From NCBI RefSeq assembly GCF_017357405.1, contig NZ_CP071597.1:3534001-3598000 (forward strand): a stretch of DNA of 64,000 nucleotides, given 5' to 3'. The position numbers were made by a program, and so were the translations under genes. Every line of letters starts with the position of its first letter. The stretch's first letter is position 1. Below the pieces are notes generated by a model that was not told the DNA's origin, searched no databases, and saw only the letters and a list, made by a program, of their open reading frames with translations. Source of the stretch: Halomontanus rarus. Lineage in GTDB: Archaea > Halobacteriota > Halobacteria > Halobacteriales > Natrialbaceae. Positions 17,965-27,429 of this stretch are shown here, piece by piece.

Positions 17965-19428
17965 ATGATCACAGGCGAGCGGATGGCCGCCGTCGACGAG
18001 AACGCGTCGGCGCTCGGCGTCCCGCGCAAGCAACTGATGGAATCGAGCGGACACGCCGTCGCCCGCGTCGTCCGCGAGGTCGCTGAGCCCGGGTCTCGGG
18101 TCGTCGTCGTCGCCGGACGCGGTAACAACGGCGGGGACGCGTTCGTGACGGTTCGGTTCTTGGACGACTACGACGTCACCACGCTCTTGCTCGGTCGATC
18201 CGACGCGATCGGCACCCGGATCGCCCGGGAGAACTGGGAGGCGCTCCAGCAGGCCGACTACGAGACGCGGGAGGTCACGGACTCGAGCGAGTTCGACCTT
18301 CCGGAGTGCGACGTGATCGTCGACGCGATGCTCGGAACCGGCATCTCGGGGTCGCTTCGAGAGCCCGCGGCGACCGCGGCTGAGACGATCGACGACGCGG
18401 ACGCGACCGTCGTCGCCGTCGACGTCCCCTCCGGGTTCGACGCCGAGGACGGCGAACACGCGGACGACGGCGTCGAGGCCGACCACGTCGTCACCTTCCA
18501 CGACACGAAACCGGGCCTCGAGGAACTGGCGGCCGACGTGACGGTCGCGGACATCGGCATCCCGGCCGCCGCAGAGCGGTTCGTCGGCCCGGGAGATCTC
18601 GACCTCGCCCGACCGAGCGAACGCGAGGGTCGGGCGTTCGTCGTCGGCGGCGGCCCCTACACGGGCGCACCCGCGCTGGCCGCACAGGCCGCGCTGCGCT
18701 CGGGGATGGAACTCTCCTTCGTCGCCGCACCGGACACGGTCGCCGGCGAGATACAGGGCTACGCCGAGGACTTGATCGTCCAGCCCTACGAGGGCGACCG
18801 ACTGACGCCGGACCAGGTCGACGACCTCGTCGATACGGCGGAGGGCTACGACGACGTCGTGATTCTGGGGCCGGGACTGGGCAACGCCGACGAGACCCTC
18901 GAGGCCGCCCGCGAGTTCCTCGAGTCCTACACCGGCCCCGCCGTCGTCGACGCCGACGCGCTGCCGATCGTGCCCGAGATCGATACTGAGGCGACGCTGA
19001 TCTGTACACCAAACCGGAAGGAGCTCGCGGCGATGGGCGGGCCGGAGATCGAGGATCTGCGAGCGTCGACCGACGAGATCGAAGCCTTCGCCGCGGACCT
19101 CGGCTACGTCGTCCTCGCGAAGGGCGTCGACGACGTGGTCTCCGACGGGGACCGGACGCTCGTCGCCCGCGTCGGGAATCCGGGGATGGCCGTCGGCGGA
19201 ACCGGCGACCTGCTCGCGGGTATCTCGGCGGGACTGCTCGAGCACGTCGAGCCGTTCGAGGCCGCAGCGGCGGCGGCCTACGTCAACGGCCGGGCGGGCG
19301 AGCTCGTCGCGGATCGACAGGGTCACGAGAGCGGGCTCGGGATCTACGCGTCGGATATGCTCGAGGCTATTCCGAGGGTGCTGTGGGGCGACGCCGGCGA
19401 GCGAGAGCGGGGTAGCGGCGATGACTGA
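17965..19428 (+). CDS. nnr: Bifunctional NAD(P)H-hydrate epimerase / ADP-dependent dehydratase
   Basis: 487 residues. The N-terminal half is the epimerase (YjeF_N): VVAGRGNNGGDAFV and a catalytic Asp in VDAMLGTGISG. The C-terminal half (about 215-480) is the ribokinase-like dehydratase: GGGPYTGAPALA, GPGLG and the ATP/ADP site NPGMAVGGTGDLLAG. The pair repairs hydrated NADH and NADPH. The last bases overlap the start of moaC by 8 nt, so the two genes form an operon. Confidence 0.95.
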   Translation: MITGERMAAVDENASALGVPRKQLMESSGHAVARVVREVAEPGSRVVVVAGRGNNGGDAFVTVRFLDDYDVTTLLLGRSDAIGTRIARENWEALQQADYETREVTDSSEFDLPECDVIVDAMLGTGISGSLREPAATAAETIDDADATVVAVDVPSGFDAEDGEHADDGVEADHVVTFHDTKPGLEELAADVTVADIGIPAAAERFVGPGDLDLARPSEREGRAFVVGGGPYTGAPALAAQAALRSGMELSFVAAPDTVAGEIQGYAEDLIVQPYEGDRLTPDQVDDLVDTAEGYDDVVILGPGLGNADETLEAAREFLESYTGPAVVDADALPIVPEIDTEATLICTPNRKELAAMGGPEIEDLRASTDEIEAFAADLGYVVLAKGVDDVVSDGDRTLVARVGNPGMAVGGTGDLLAGISAGLLEHVEPFEAAAAAAYVNGRAGELVADRQGHESGLGIYASDMLEAIPRVLWGDAGERERGSGDD

Positions 19429-19978
19429 TCAAACGGATTCGAGTGGCGCGAGTCGAGAGGGCGGGACGCGCGAAGAGAGCGGGAGTGGAACGAATAGAGA
19501 AGTCGAGGCCGGCGCTGACGACCTCACGCACACCACGGCAGCGGGCGACGTGCAGATGGTCGACGTCGGCGCGAAACCCGACAGCGAGCGGCGGGCCGTC
19601 GCCGCCGGCGAGATTCGGCTCCGGCCCGAGACGGTCGCCGCGATCCGCGACGACGAGGTCGGTAAGGGCGACGTGCTCGCGACCGCGCGGATCGGCGCGA
19701 TTCAGGCGGTCAAACACACCTGGGAGACGATCCCGATGTGCCACCAGATCCCGATCACCAACGTGGACACCGACTTCGTCCTCGCCGAGGACCGCGTCGA
19801 GTGCGAGGTCGCCGTCGAGACCACCGGAAAGACCGGCTGCGAGATGGAGGCTCTCGAGGGCGTCACGACGGGACTCAACGTCGTCTGGGATATGGTAAAA
19901 GCGATCGAGAAGGACGACGGCGGATACCCGGCGACTCGAATCGAGAACGTGCGGGTGCTCGAGAAGCGAAAAGAGTGA
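19421..19978 (+). CDS. moaC: Cyclic pyranopterin monophosphate synthase MoaC
   Basis: 185 residues. After an acidic, low-complexity N-terminal extension of about 35 residues the MoaC domain follows, with MVDVGAKPDSER, IPMCHQIPI and TTGKTGCEMEALEGV. It makes cPMP in molybdenum cofactor synthesis. The N-terminal extension is longer than in most bacterial homologues. Confidence 0.95.
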   Translation: MTDQTDSSGASREGGTREESGSGTNREVEAGADDLTHTTAAGDVQMVDVGAKPDSERRAVAAGEIRLRPETVAAIRDDEVGKGDVLATARIGAIQAVKHTWETIPMCHQIPITNVDTDFVLAEDRVECEVAVETTGKTGCEMEALEGVTTGLNVVWDMVKAIEKDDGGYPATRIENVRVLEKRKE

Positions 19979-20032
19979 GCGGAGCGGTCCGGTCCGTCCG
20001 ACTGAACGTTCGGGCGCTATCGTGTGACCGTC

Positions 20033-20776
20033 TCAGAGGTCCATCCCGCCGTTGACATCGATGACCTCACCGGTCACGTACGAGGAGTCCTCGCTGGCGA
20101 GAAAGCGGACCACCGCAGCGACGTCCTCGACTTCGGCCAGTCGCTCGAGCGGAATCCCCGAGATGATCCGCTCTAAGACGTGGTCTGGGACGGTCTCGAG
20201 CATGTCCGTCTTCGTAAAGCCGGGCGCGACGCAGTTGGCGGTCGAGCCACCTTGTGCGAGTTCGAGGGCGATGGTGCGGGTGAAACCGAACATGCCGCTC
20301 TTGGCGGCGGCGTAGTTGGCCTGCCCGAAGTTGCCTTGCTTGCCGACGACGCTCGAGATGTTGATCAGACGGCCCTCGTCGGCGTTCCAGACGTCGTCGT
20401 AGAAGGTTTGGGTGCAGTTGAACATCCCGCCGAGGTTGACGTCCATCACCCGGTCCCACTCCTCGCGGCTCATCTCGGCGAACTGGGTGTCCGCCGTCAT
20501 CCCGGCGTTGTTCACCAGGACGTCTGCGGGCCCGAACGCCTCGTGACAGAGGTCGCGCATGGCCTCGACTTCGTCGCGGTCGGTGACGTCGGCCTGTGCG
20601 GCGACCGCCTCGCCGCCGGCCGCTTCGATGGCCGCGATCGCGTCGTGGGCAGCGCCCTCCGAGGACCGATAGTTGATGACGACGTTCGCTCCCTCTTCTC
20701 CGAGGTGTTCGGCGATGCCGCGACCGATGCCCCGTGCCGAGCCGGTGACGACGCAGGTTCGCCCGTCCATGGACAT
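20033..20776 (-). CDS. phaB: Acetoacetyl-CoA reductase (SDR)
   Basis: 247 residues with the short-chain dehydrogenase pattern: TGSARGIGRGIA (coenzyme binding), NNAG, catalytic Ser in INISSVVG and YAAAK. The overall sequence resembles PhaB/FabG-type 3-ketoacyl-CoA reductases. With phaC, phaE, phaP and phaR within 1-4 kb it most likely reduces acetoacetyl-CoA to (R)-3-hydroxybutyryl-CoA for polymer synthesis. A TATA-like TTATTTA on the minus strand lies about 30 nt upstream (near 20807), giving an almost leaderless message. Confidence 0.88.
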   Translation of the reverse strand: MSMDGRTCVVTGSARGIGRGIAEHLGEEGANVVINYRSSEGAAHDAIAAIEAAGGEAVAAQADVTDRDEVEAMRDLCHEAFGPADVLVNNAGMTADTQFAEMSREEWDRVMDVNLGGMFNCTQTFYDDVWNADEGRLINISSVVGKQGNFGQANYAAAKSGMFGFTRTIALELAQGGSTANCVAPGFTKTDMLETVPDHVLERIISGIPLERLAEVEDVAAVVRFLASEDSSYVTGEVIDVNGGMDL

Positions 20777-20938
20777 ATTTCTCTGGACGTTCCACGGGAA
20801 ACGGTAAATAACGACCTGTGACAGAACGAAAACGAGTTTACCGTTTATATCTCGTGATCGTCGCCGGACGACTCCGTCGTGTCGTCGCTGCGACCGTGAT
20901 ATATACACCTATACGGGGGCGGAATATTGTCTCCGTTA

Positions 20939-21337
20939 ATGAGTTCGAGTTTCGACGGTCTCGAGGTCGTCTTTCCGCTCGTCGTTTCGTTCGTCGTCTT
21001 CTCGATGGTCTGTCTCGCTTACGCGATCGCTTCGGACGCGAACGCACGCGAGGAAAGCGGCGCGAGCTGGGCGTTCGCTGCCGTCGTCGCCGCTCCGCTC
21101 GTCCTCCCGCTGTACGCGTACTATCAGCATCGTCGGTTTCTCCCACGGCGGTCACCGCCGACCCGTCGTGAGCGGGTCGCGGGAACGATCGGCGTCGGGA
21201 CCGGGATCGCGGTCATCGTCACCGCAGCGCTCACACCGCCGGATCCGTTCACGATGCTCTCTACGTTTCCTCTGGCAGCGATCGTCGTCCTTCCACTGAC
21301 GTACCTCGCGCTGTATAGCTCGAGGCTATCCGTCTAA
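20939..21337 (+). CDS. Small membrane protein
   Basis: 132 residues with four predicted membrane helices: about 8-30, 45-62, 78-98 and 105-125. The helix-2 to helix-3 loop is basic (HRRFLPRRSPPTRRER). A TATA box (GATATATAC, 20899-20907) is about 35 nt upstream. No family recognised. Confidence 0.72.
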   Translation: MSSSFDGLEVVFPLVVSFVVFSMVCLAYAIASDANAREESGASWAFAAVVAAPLVLPLYAYYQHRRFLPRRSPPTRRERVAGTIGVGTGIAVIVTAALTPPDPFTMLSTFPLAAIVVLPLTYLALYSSRLSV

Positions 21338-21436
21338 ACATCAGCCGGGTGAATGTAAATCACCAGTTTCGGATCTGCCGTCTCACTCGAGTCCGTCGTC
21401 TACAACGTGATCCGGTCCGAGAGAAATTAGGTGTGG

Positions 21437-22891
21437 TCAGCGCTCGCTCGCCTGCTCGATCCAGTCCTCGAGCAGACTGGGCGAGATGTCGGTCTCGACG
21501 GCGAGTTCTGCGGGGTCGGCGTCCGCGAGCTCGGCGAAGGTACCGATGCCGGCGTCGTGAAGGGACTCAGCGTAGGCGCTGCCGACGCCCGAGAGTTCGG
21601 TCAGGTCGTCACCTTCGATCTGGCCGACGTCGGTCGAGTCCGCGTCCGGGTCGACGTCGGGCTCGATCCCCTGGGCTTCGGATTCGGAACCGGACTCGCC
21701 CTCGACGTCCTCGGTCCCCGTCTCGTCGCCCTCGACGTCCTCGGCGAGTGCGGCGTCAGGTTCGTCTTCGTCCGCGTCGGGCGTCTCCGGCTCCGCCGCG
21801 ACGTCGACTTGCGAGCGCTCTTCGAACCACTCACAGACTTCCGGCCAGAGTTCGGCGTGGCTCCGCGAGGAGACGGACATGCCGATGTGACCGGTCGCGA
21901 ATTCGAGGATTTCGGTGTCCTCCGACGGAATCGCGTCGTTGAACGGCTTCGACGCCTCCGGCGGGATGAGGTGGTCGTACTCGGCGACGATCTGGAGGAC
22001 GGGCATGTCGACGTTCTCGAGGTCGACGTGTTTGCCGTCGAGGTAGAGTTCGTTCTCGACGAGCTTGTTGTCCTGGTAGATGTCGCCGATGAACTGATCG
22101 TAGGTCGCGCCGGCGACGTCGATCCCTTCGGCGAGCCAGCGTTCCATCCGCGCGAAGTTCTCGACGAAGTCCTCGTCGTCCATGTTGTCGTAGAACCGAA
22201 CGTACTTCGTGACGTTGTTCGCGACGGGGTCCATCAGCGCGAATCCGACGTCGAGGAAGTCCGCGGGGACGTTCCCGAAAGTGTCGGTCACTCGCTCGGG
22301 GTCGTAGTGCTCCTCGGCACCCCAGAGCTCGAGGACGCCGCCCTCACCGGTAAAGCAGAGGCCGGCGGCCATCAGGCCGAGGTTGCGGACCTTCTCGGGG
22401 AAGAGCGCGGCGTACATCGACGCCATCGTCCCGCCCATGCAGTAACCCAACAGGTTGATCGAGTCCTGTCCGGATCGCTCGCGGACGACGTCCACGCAGT
22501 TGTCGATGTAGCGGGTGACGTAGTCGTCGAGCGTCAGCGACCGGTCGAGCGCAGAGGGCTCGCCCCAGTCGATCAGGTAGACGTCGAAGCCGGCCTCGAG
22601 CAAGGTCCGGACGACCGAGCGGTCGGGCTGGAGGTCGAGGATGTACGGCTTGTTGATCAGCGCGTAGACGATGAGGATCGGGACGTCGTGTTGCTCTTCC
22701 GTGCGAGCCTCGTAGTGTTTGAGGTGGAGTTTGTTCTCCTCGTAGACCGTCTCGCTGGGCGTCTGGCCCACCTCGACGTTCTCGAGCGTCTCGGTCCGGT
22801 CGGGAGCGACGCCCAAGTTATCGGTCAGTTCGGCGGCACCCTCCCAGGCCTGCCGCTGCATGTCGAGCGTGAGTGTGAACGGATTCTTCAT
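21437..22891 (-). CDS. phaC: Class III poly(3-hydroxyalkanoate) synthase, PhaC subunit
   Basis: 484 residues. The alpha/beta-hydrolase core has the lipase-like box GYCMGG with the catalytic Cys, an Asp in AEYDHLIPP and a His in TGHIGM. It polymerises (R)-3-hydroxyacyl-CoA together with PhaE. Residues about 375-430 are an acidic extension, and the last 55 residues form a helix-hairpin-helix-like module ([15 protein letters not shown], then [13 protein letters not shown]), similar to DNA-binding modules. Start and phaE stop overlap by 4 nt, indicating coupled translation. Confidence 0.93.
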   Translation of the reverse strand: MKNPFTLTLDMQRQAWEGAAELTDNLGVAPDRTETLENVEVGQTPSETVYEENKLHLKHYEARTEEQHDVPILIVYALINKPYILDLQPDRSVVRTLLEAGFDVYLIDWGEPSALDRSLTLDDYVTRYIDNCVDVVRERSGQDSINLLGYCMGGTMASMYAALFPEKVRNLGLMAAGLCFTGEGGVLELWGAEEHYDPERVTDTFGNVPADFLDVGFALMDPVANNVTKYVRFYDNMDDEDFVENFARMERWLAEGIDVAGATYDQFIGDIYQDNKLVENELYLDGKHVDLENVDMPVLQIVAEYDHLIPPEASKPFNDAIPSEDTEILEFATGHIGMSVSSRSHAELWPEVCEWFEERSQVDVAAEPETPDADEDEPDAALAEDVEGDETGTEDVEGESGSESEAQGIEPDVDPDADSTDVGQIEGDDLTELSGVGSAYAESLHDAGIGTFAELADADPAELAVETDISPSLLEDWIEQASER

Positions 22892-23442
22892 TCTTCGTCC
22901 CGGGCTTCGAGGGTTTCGAGCACGCGGTCGAGTTTCTCCTCGACGGCGTGCTGGCGGCGCTCGAGTTCGACGAGGCGGTCGCCAACCTCGACGACGTCGC
23001 TCTCGGTGGCGAACCCGAGCGTCCGAAGAGTGGTCTCGGCGGCCTCGTCGGCCTGTTGCTGTGCCTCGAGGACGTCGCCGACGGTCTCGCCGGTCATCTT
23101 GGCGAACGCTGTCGTCGACATGACCTCTTTGAACGCCTCGTTCGAGGTGTTCAGCCAGATGTCGCGGAACTCCTCGAGTTCGACGTCCTCGCCCTCGAGC
23201 GTGTCGTTCATCCGGTCGACCATCTGCTGGGAGGCGTTCATCCAGGCCTCGTAGGCGCGGGCGTAGCCCTCGACGCCGTCGCTGATCTCGTTCTCCTCGG
23301 TGGTTTTCTCGACCGTCTCGGACCAGCTCTCGATGAACTCGGCCTGGGCTTCCATGTTGCCCTCGAGTGCTTCGAGGAATTGTTCGTTCCACTGTTCGGC
23401 GAATGCGTTCCAGTTCGGCGGTTGTGTGTTGGAGTCTGCCAT
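22888..23442 (-). CDS. phaE: PHA synthase subunit PhaE
   Basis: 184 residues, helical and acidic, with [19 protein letters not shown] at the start and a C-terminal coiled coil ([22 protein letters not shown]). This is the size and layout of the short haloarchaeal PhaE, which activates PhaC. The first codons lie 55 bp downstream of phaP. Confidence 0.9.
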   Translation of the reverse strand: MADSNTQPPNWNAFAEQWNEQFLEALEGNMEAQAEFIESWSETVEKTTEENEISDGVEGYARAYEAWMNASQQMVDRMNDTLEGEDVELEEFRDIWLNTSNEAFKEVMSTTAFAKMTGETVGDVLEAQQQADEAAETTLRTLGFATESDVVEVGDRLVELERRQHAVEEKLDRVLETLEARDEE

Positions 23443-23497
23443 TGGGTAACTAAAAATTGGAGTGTATACGGAAGCGTTTGTGGGTCGTGTGTCTCGT

Positions 23498-23983
23498 CTA
23501 CGCCGACGCGTCGAACTCGTCGGCAGCGTCCTCGACGTTCTCGGCCACCGCGACCACGTTGGTCTCGAGTTGCTCGTGGGCGTCGAGGTAGGCGTCGAAC
23601 GAGGAGTCGACGACGTCGGCATAGTCGGCGGCGAACTCGTCGTAGGCCGTGCCGGATTCCTCGACAGCTTCGATCGCCGCGTCGAGGGAGTCGAGTTGGG
23701 CCTCGGTCGCGGTGTCGAATCCGTCGTCGACCAGGTCGCGGAGTTCGTCGAAGTCGGCGGCCTCCTCGGGAAGGTTGCTTTCGACGGTGTCGAAGTACGC
23801 GTGGAGTGCGCCCTTCGTCAGCTCCGCGTTCTGCTCGACGAGGTTCTCGGAGGCTGCGAGCGCGTCGGCGAACGCCGTAAACGAGGTCTGCTGGGCCTCG
23901 AGGGCGTCGTGGGTCAGGGACTGGCTCTGTTCGATGGCGGTGCGCTGTGCGTCGAAGACGGCGGTGAATGGGTTCTGGGTCAT
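23498..23983 (-). CDS. phaP: Phasin PhaP
   Basis: 161 residues, almost entirely amphipathic helix, acidic, with repeated FDAQ, FDELRDLVDDGFD and FDAYLDAHEQLETN type heptads. Phasins coat PHA granules. The position between phaR and phaE matches the gene order known from PHA-producing haloarchaea. Confidence 0.88.
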   Translation of the reverse strand: MTQNPFTAVFDAQRTAIEQSQSLTHDALEAQQTSFTAFADALAASENLVEQNAELTKGALHAYFDTVESNLPEEAADFDELRDLVDDGFDTATEAQLDSLDAAIEAVEESGTAYDEFAADYADVVDSSFDAYLDAHEQLETNVVAVAENVEDAADEFDASA

Positions 23984-24054
23984 GGTTGTGGGTTCTGTGT
24001 TGTGTGTCGGGTGTCTGCTGTTGTCGGATTCGTTTCTGTACCGCTTCGGGCGAC

Positions 24055-24363
24055 TCACTCGTCGCGCGATCGCTTGACGGGAACGACGACCGTCTGGACG
24101 ATGTCACCCTCTTCGATGTCGAGGGCTTCCCGTTCCGGTTCGGGAATGCTGATCCGGCCGCCGCTCTGGACGCGAGCCTTGAACGTCGCGGTGCTCGTGC
24201 TCATCGGGTTGAATCCCGACAGCTCCTCGAACGGCGAGGAACTCGCCTGCAGGAACTGTCGAAACATCTCTTGCTGGGATTCGGCGACCTGCTCGCCGGT
24301 CTCCTGCATCTGCTGTCCGAACATCGCGGGGAGCCACGGCGGTTGGCCGGAGTCGTCCGTCAT
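24055..24363 (-). CDS. phaR: AbrB-type regulator PhaR
   Basis: 102 residues. The N-terminal half is helical and Gln-rich. The C-terminal half (about 55-102) is a SpoVT/AbrB swapped-hairpin DNA-binding domain (FKARVQSGGRISIPEPEREALDIEEGD). In Haloferax a protein of this architecture, PhaR, controls phaRP transcription and granule formation; the same role is inferred here. The minus-strand TATA-like CTTATG (24389-24394) is about 28 nt upstream, fitting a leaderless start. Confidence 0.87.
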   Translation of the reverse strand: MTDDSGQPPWLPAMFGQQMQETGEQVAESQQEMFRQFLQASSSPFEELSGFNPMSTSTATFKARVQSGGRISIPEPEREALDIEEGDIVQTVVVPVKRSRDE

Positions 24364-24416
24364 CGACTGAACGAACGAGTGCCACGGGCATAAGGCTTTC
24401 CGTCAGTTACCATCTG

Positions 24417-24433
24417 ATACCATTGAATGGTTT
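24417..24433. promoter_or_regulatory. Candidate PhaR operator in the maoC-phaR divergent region
   Basis: ACCAT-TGA-ATGGT (24419-24431) is a perfect inverted repeat, and a third ACCAT lies just left of it at 24409-24413. It sits upstream of the phaR core promoter. Confidence 0.4.
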
Positions 24434-24623
24434 CACGGGGTTGGCGGCGTCTCGAGTCGGTTCACAACGGCTGCCGTCGGTCACGGGTCTCTCCACGCTC
24501 GAGCGATCAGTTCGATTGTACACGCTCGAAAATCGGTACGTTCCGTTTTCTGCGTCGCTAGGGTGTGCGTACGACCCGTGCAGCCAAAGAAGTCTTAACT
24601 CCCACCCGCCTATGCGGCGGTAC

Positions 24624-25268
24624 ATGGGAGAACGTAACACTGGGGGGAGCAATTTCGTCGCGATGACCAACGCGTGGACGACGATGGCCAGTAGCTTCGT
24701 ACAGGGGGCAACCGCCGCCAACCGCGCCGCCGTCTCCGCGATGCTCCCACCCGTCGACACGAACGGCTCGAGTTCTGAGACTGCCGAGACCGTCGAGGCA
24801 TCGATTCCCTCTGTCGAGTACGACCAGCTCGACTGGTCGTTCGAACGCACCGTCGACGATCCCGACCACATCAGCGTCGGCGACACCGTCACGTTCGAGA
24901 AACCCCTCTCCGACGAGGACGTCCGCGCGTTCGCACAGGTCAGCGGCGACACGAATCGCCTCCACCTGAACGACGAGTTCGCCGCCGAGACCCGCTTTGG
25001 CGAGCGCATCGCCCACGGCACCCTCGTCTCCGGGCTCATCAGCGCCGCCCTCGCACGGCTTCCGGGACTGACCATCTACCTCTCGCAGGACCTCGAGTTC
25101 CGCGCCCCCGTCGGGATCGGTGACCGCGTCTCGGCGCGCGTCGAGATCGTCGAGGACCTCGGAAACGACCAGTACCGACTCGAGACCCAGATCCGCGACG
25201 AGGACGACGACGCGGTCGTCATCGACGGCGAAGCCGTCGTGTTGATCGACGACATGCCGGCGAACTGA
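24624..25268 (+). CDS. maoC: MaoC-like (R)-enoyl-CoA hydratase
   Basis: 214 residues. A helical N-terminal part of about 75 residues precedes the hot-dog fold (from VGDTVTFEKPLS). The hydratase-2 motif is present: FAQVSGDTNRLHLNDEFA with the catalytic Asp and His, then RIAHGTLVSGL. It would turn enoyl-CoA from fatty-acid oxidation into (R)-3-hydroxyacyl-CoA for PHA synthesis. It is divergent from phaRPEC. TCTTAACT (24592-24599) is about 28 nt before this ATG, which favours it over another ATG at 24612. Confidence 0.88.
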   Translation: MGERNTGGSNFVAMTNAWTTMASSFVQGATAANRAAVSAMLPPVDTNGSSSETAETVEASIPSVEYDQLDWSFERTVDDPDHISVGDTVTFEKPLSDEDVRAFAQVSGDTNRLHLNDEFAAETRFGERIAHGTLVSGLISAALARLPGLTIYLSQDLEFRAPVGIGDRVSARVEIVEDLGNDQYRLETQIRDEDDDAVVIDGEAVVLIDDMPAN

Positions 25269-25461
25269 CGCCGATTCGGGTTCAGAATCGACGTTCGCCG
25301 TTCTATCGTAACAACTGAAACCGTTCACACCAATCGGACAGTCCTCGTGCAATCGAGTGTATACTGACGGTCAGTGCTCCTATCGTTCCGGTTTCGACGA
25401 CACTACTCCGCGAGCCGACGGTGCAATGGTGCTAAGTAGCTCCTCGCGGAACCGTCTTCCA

Positions 25462-26898
25462 ATGACGCTGTTCGGCACCGCAGGCATCCGTGGCCCCGTC
25501 GACGAGACAGTGACGCCCGCACTCGCGCTCTCGGTCGGACAGGCCGTCGGCGAGCCGGGCGAGACCGTCGTCGTCGGCCGCGACGGCCGCGAAACCGGTG
25601 CGGCGCTGGCCGCCGCGATGGAAGCCGGCCTCGAGAGCGCCGGCGCCGACGTCCGCCGCGTCGGGCAGGTGCCGACGCCGGGGCTCGCATTCGCCTCGCG
25701 GGGCCGCCGTGGAGTCATGCTCACCGCGAGTCACAACCCGCCCGAAGACAACGGGATCAAGCTCTTCGTCGACGGCGTCGAGTACGACCGCGACGCCGAG
25801 GAAGCCGTCGAGGCGCTGGTCGTCGAGGACCCGACGCTCGCCGACTGGAACGAGTGGGGTTCCGCCGAACGATTCGGGGTCCTCGGCCCCTATCGCGACG
25901 CCGTCGTGGACTACGTCCGCGAGCGGTTCGCCGGCCGAACCGAGGAGCGCACCCGACCGCTCGAGGGACTCTCGATCGCCGTCGACTGCGGGACCGGTGT
26001 CGGCGCGCTCGCGACGCCGCACGTGCTCGACAGGCTCGGTGCCAGGACCGTCGCGATAAACGCCACCGTCGACGGGCACTTCCCCGCTCGAGAGAGCAAG
26101 CCGACGCCGGAGACGTTGGCCGATTTCTCGGCGTTTCTCGAGGGGGGCGACTTCGACCTCGGGTTGGCTCACGACGGCGACGCCGACCGGCTGGTCGTTC
26201 TCGGTCCCGACGGCAGAGTGATCCACGAGGATACGATTCTGGCGGTCGTCGCGGCCCACTACACTCGAACCGCGACCGTGGACGACCCGGTCGTCCTCAC
26301 CACGCCCAACGCCTCCGCCCGCATCGACGAACTGGTCCGCGAAGCCGGCGGCCGCGTCGAACGCGTTCGGCTGGGTGCGTTACACGAGGGGATCGCCCGC
26401 GTGCGGGAAGGAGCCAGCGAGGACGGCGACGGCGACGCAGACACTGACACCGAGGTCGTCTTCGCCGCCGAACCCTGGAAACACATCCACACCGCCTTCG
26501 GCGGCTGGATCGACGGCGTCGCGAGCGCCGCCGTCGTCGCCGCGCTCGTCGCCGACGCCGGCAGCACCGACGCGCTCCGCGCTCCGGTCACCGAACGTCC
26601 CTACCGAAAACTGAGCGTCGACTGTCCCGACGACGCGAAGGCGGCCGCGATGGCCCGCCTCGAGACCGCGCTCCCCGACGCCTTCGAGGACGCGACGGTC
26701 GACGCGGAGTACGGCGTCCGCCTCGAGTTCCCCGACGCCTCGTGGGTGCTGGTCCGACCGAGCGGAACCGAGCCCTACGTCCGCATCTACGCCGAGAGCG
26801 ACGCGGTCGACGAGCTGATCGAGGACGCGCGCGAGGTCGTCGCGGAGGCGGTGAGCGAGGCCTCGTCGGAGTCGGAGTCGGAGCCGGAATCGGAGTAG
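25462..26898 (+). CDS. glmM: Phosphohexomutase (phosphoglucosamine/phosphomannomutase family)
   Basis: 478 residues. All four landmarks are present: the phosphoserine loop TASHNP, the metal loop DGDADR, the sugar-specificity loop (here AEPWKH in place of the usual GEESGH-type sequence), and the phosphate-binding RPSGTEP. The start at 25462 gives MTLFGTAGIRG, the normal family N-terminus. The diverged sugar loop makes the substrate uncertain. The C-terminus ends in a short Ser/Glu repeat. Confidence 0.88.
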   Translation: MTLFGTAGIRGPVDETVTPALALSVGQAVGEPGETVVVGRDGRETGAALAAAMEAGLESAGADVRRVGQVPTPGLAFASRGRRGVMLTASHNPPEDNGIKLFVDGVEYDRDAEEAVEALVVEDPTLADWNEWGSAERFGVLGPYRDAVVDYVRERFAGRTEERTRPLEGLSIAVDCGTGVGALATPHVLDRLGARTVAINATVDGHFPARESKPTPETLADFSAFLEGGDFDLGLAHDGDADRLVVLGPDGRVIHEDTILAVVAAHYTRTATVDDPVVLTTPNASARIDELVREAGGRVERVRLGALHEGIARVREGASEDGDGDADTDTEVVFAAEPWKHIHTAFGGWIDGVASAAVVAALVADAGSTDALRAPVTERPYRKLSVDCPDDAKAAAMARLETALPDAFEDATVDAEYGVRLEFPDASWVLVRPSGTEPYVRIYAESDAVDELIEDAREVVAEAVSEASSESESEPESE

Positions 26899-26988
26899 TC
26901 GACTCGAGCACGGAGAACCGTCGACGTCGACTCGAATCCGCTCGCCGACGCCGATGCGTTCTTCCCACATCCCGTCGTATCGACGAGC

Positions 26989-27390
26989 ATGACGACCGAC
27001 TCAGACTTGATCGACGCCGCCCGCGAAATTCAGTCTCGAGCCCACGTCCCCTACTCCGAGTATCCCGTCGGCGCCGCCCTCGAGACCGCCGACGGCGAGG
27101 TCTTCGTCGGGTGTAACCTCGAGAACGCGAACTACAGTAACAGCCTCCACGCCGAGGAGGTCGCGATCTCCGAGGCGGTCAAGGAGGGCCACCGCGAGTT
27201 CGTCCGACTCGCGGTGAGTTCCGGCCGGCGCGACGGCGTCACCCCCTGCGGAATGTGTCGGCAGACCCTCGCGGAGTTCTGCGACGACGACCTCGTCGTG
27301 CTCTGTGACGAAGGCGAGGGCGAGTCGCCCACGGAGTACACGCTCGGTGCGCTCCTCCCGAACACGATTACCGAGGAGATGCTCGAGTAG
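26989..27390 (+). CDS. cdd: Cytidine deaminase
   Basis: 133 residues with the zinc-binding CHAE-type motif (LHAEEVA, catalytic Glu) and PCGMCRQ. It deaminates cytidine and deoxycytidine to uridine. The uridine phosphorylase gene lies 0.5 kb downstream, giving two consecutive steps of pyrimidine salvage. Confidence 0.95.
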   Translation: MTTDSDLIDAAREIQSRAHVPYSEYPVGAALETADGEVFVGCNLENANYSNSLHAEEVAISEAVKEGHREFVRLAVSSGRRDGVTPCGMCRQTLAEFCDDDLVVLCDEGEGESPTEYTLGALLPNTITEEMLE

Positions 27391-27429
27391 GTCGCTCGGC
27401 GAATCGAAGCGCACCGAAGGCGAAGACCG

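Noticed and set aside
21437..23392. Long fusion of phaE-region and phaC in one frame
   Set aside because: The extension upstream of 22891 is the antisense-like shadow of phaE; phaC starts at the ATG overlapping the phaE stop.
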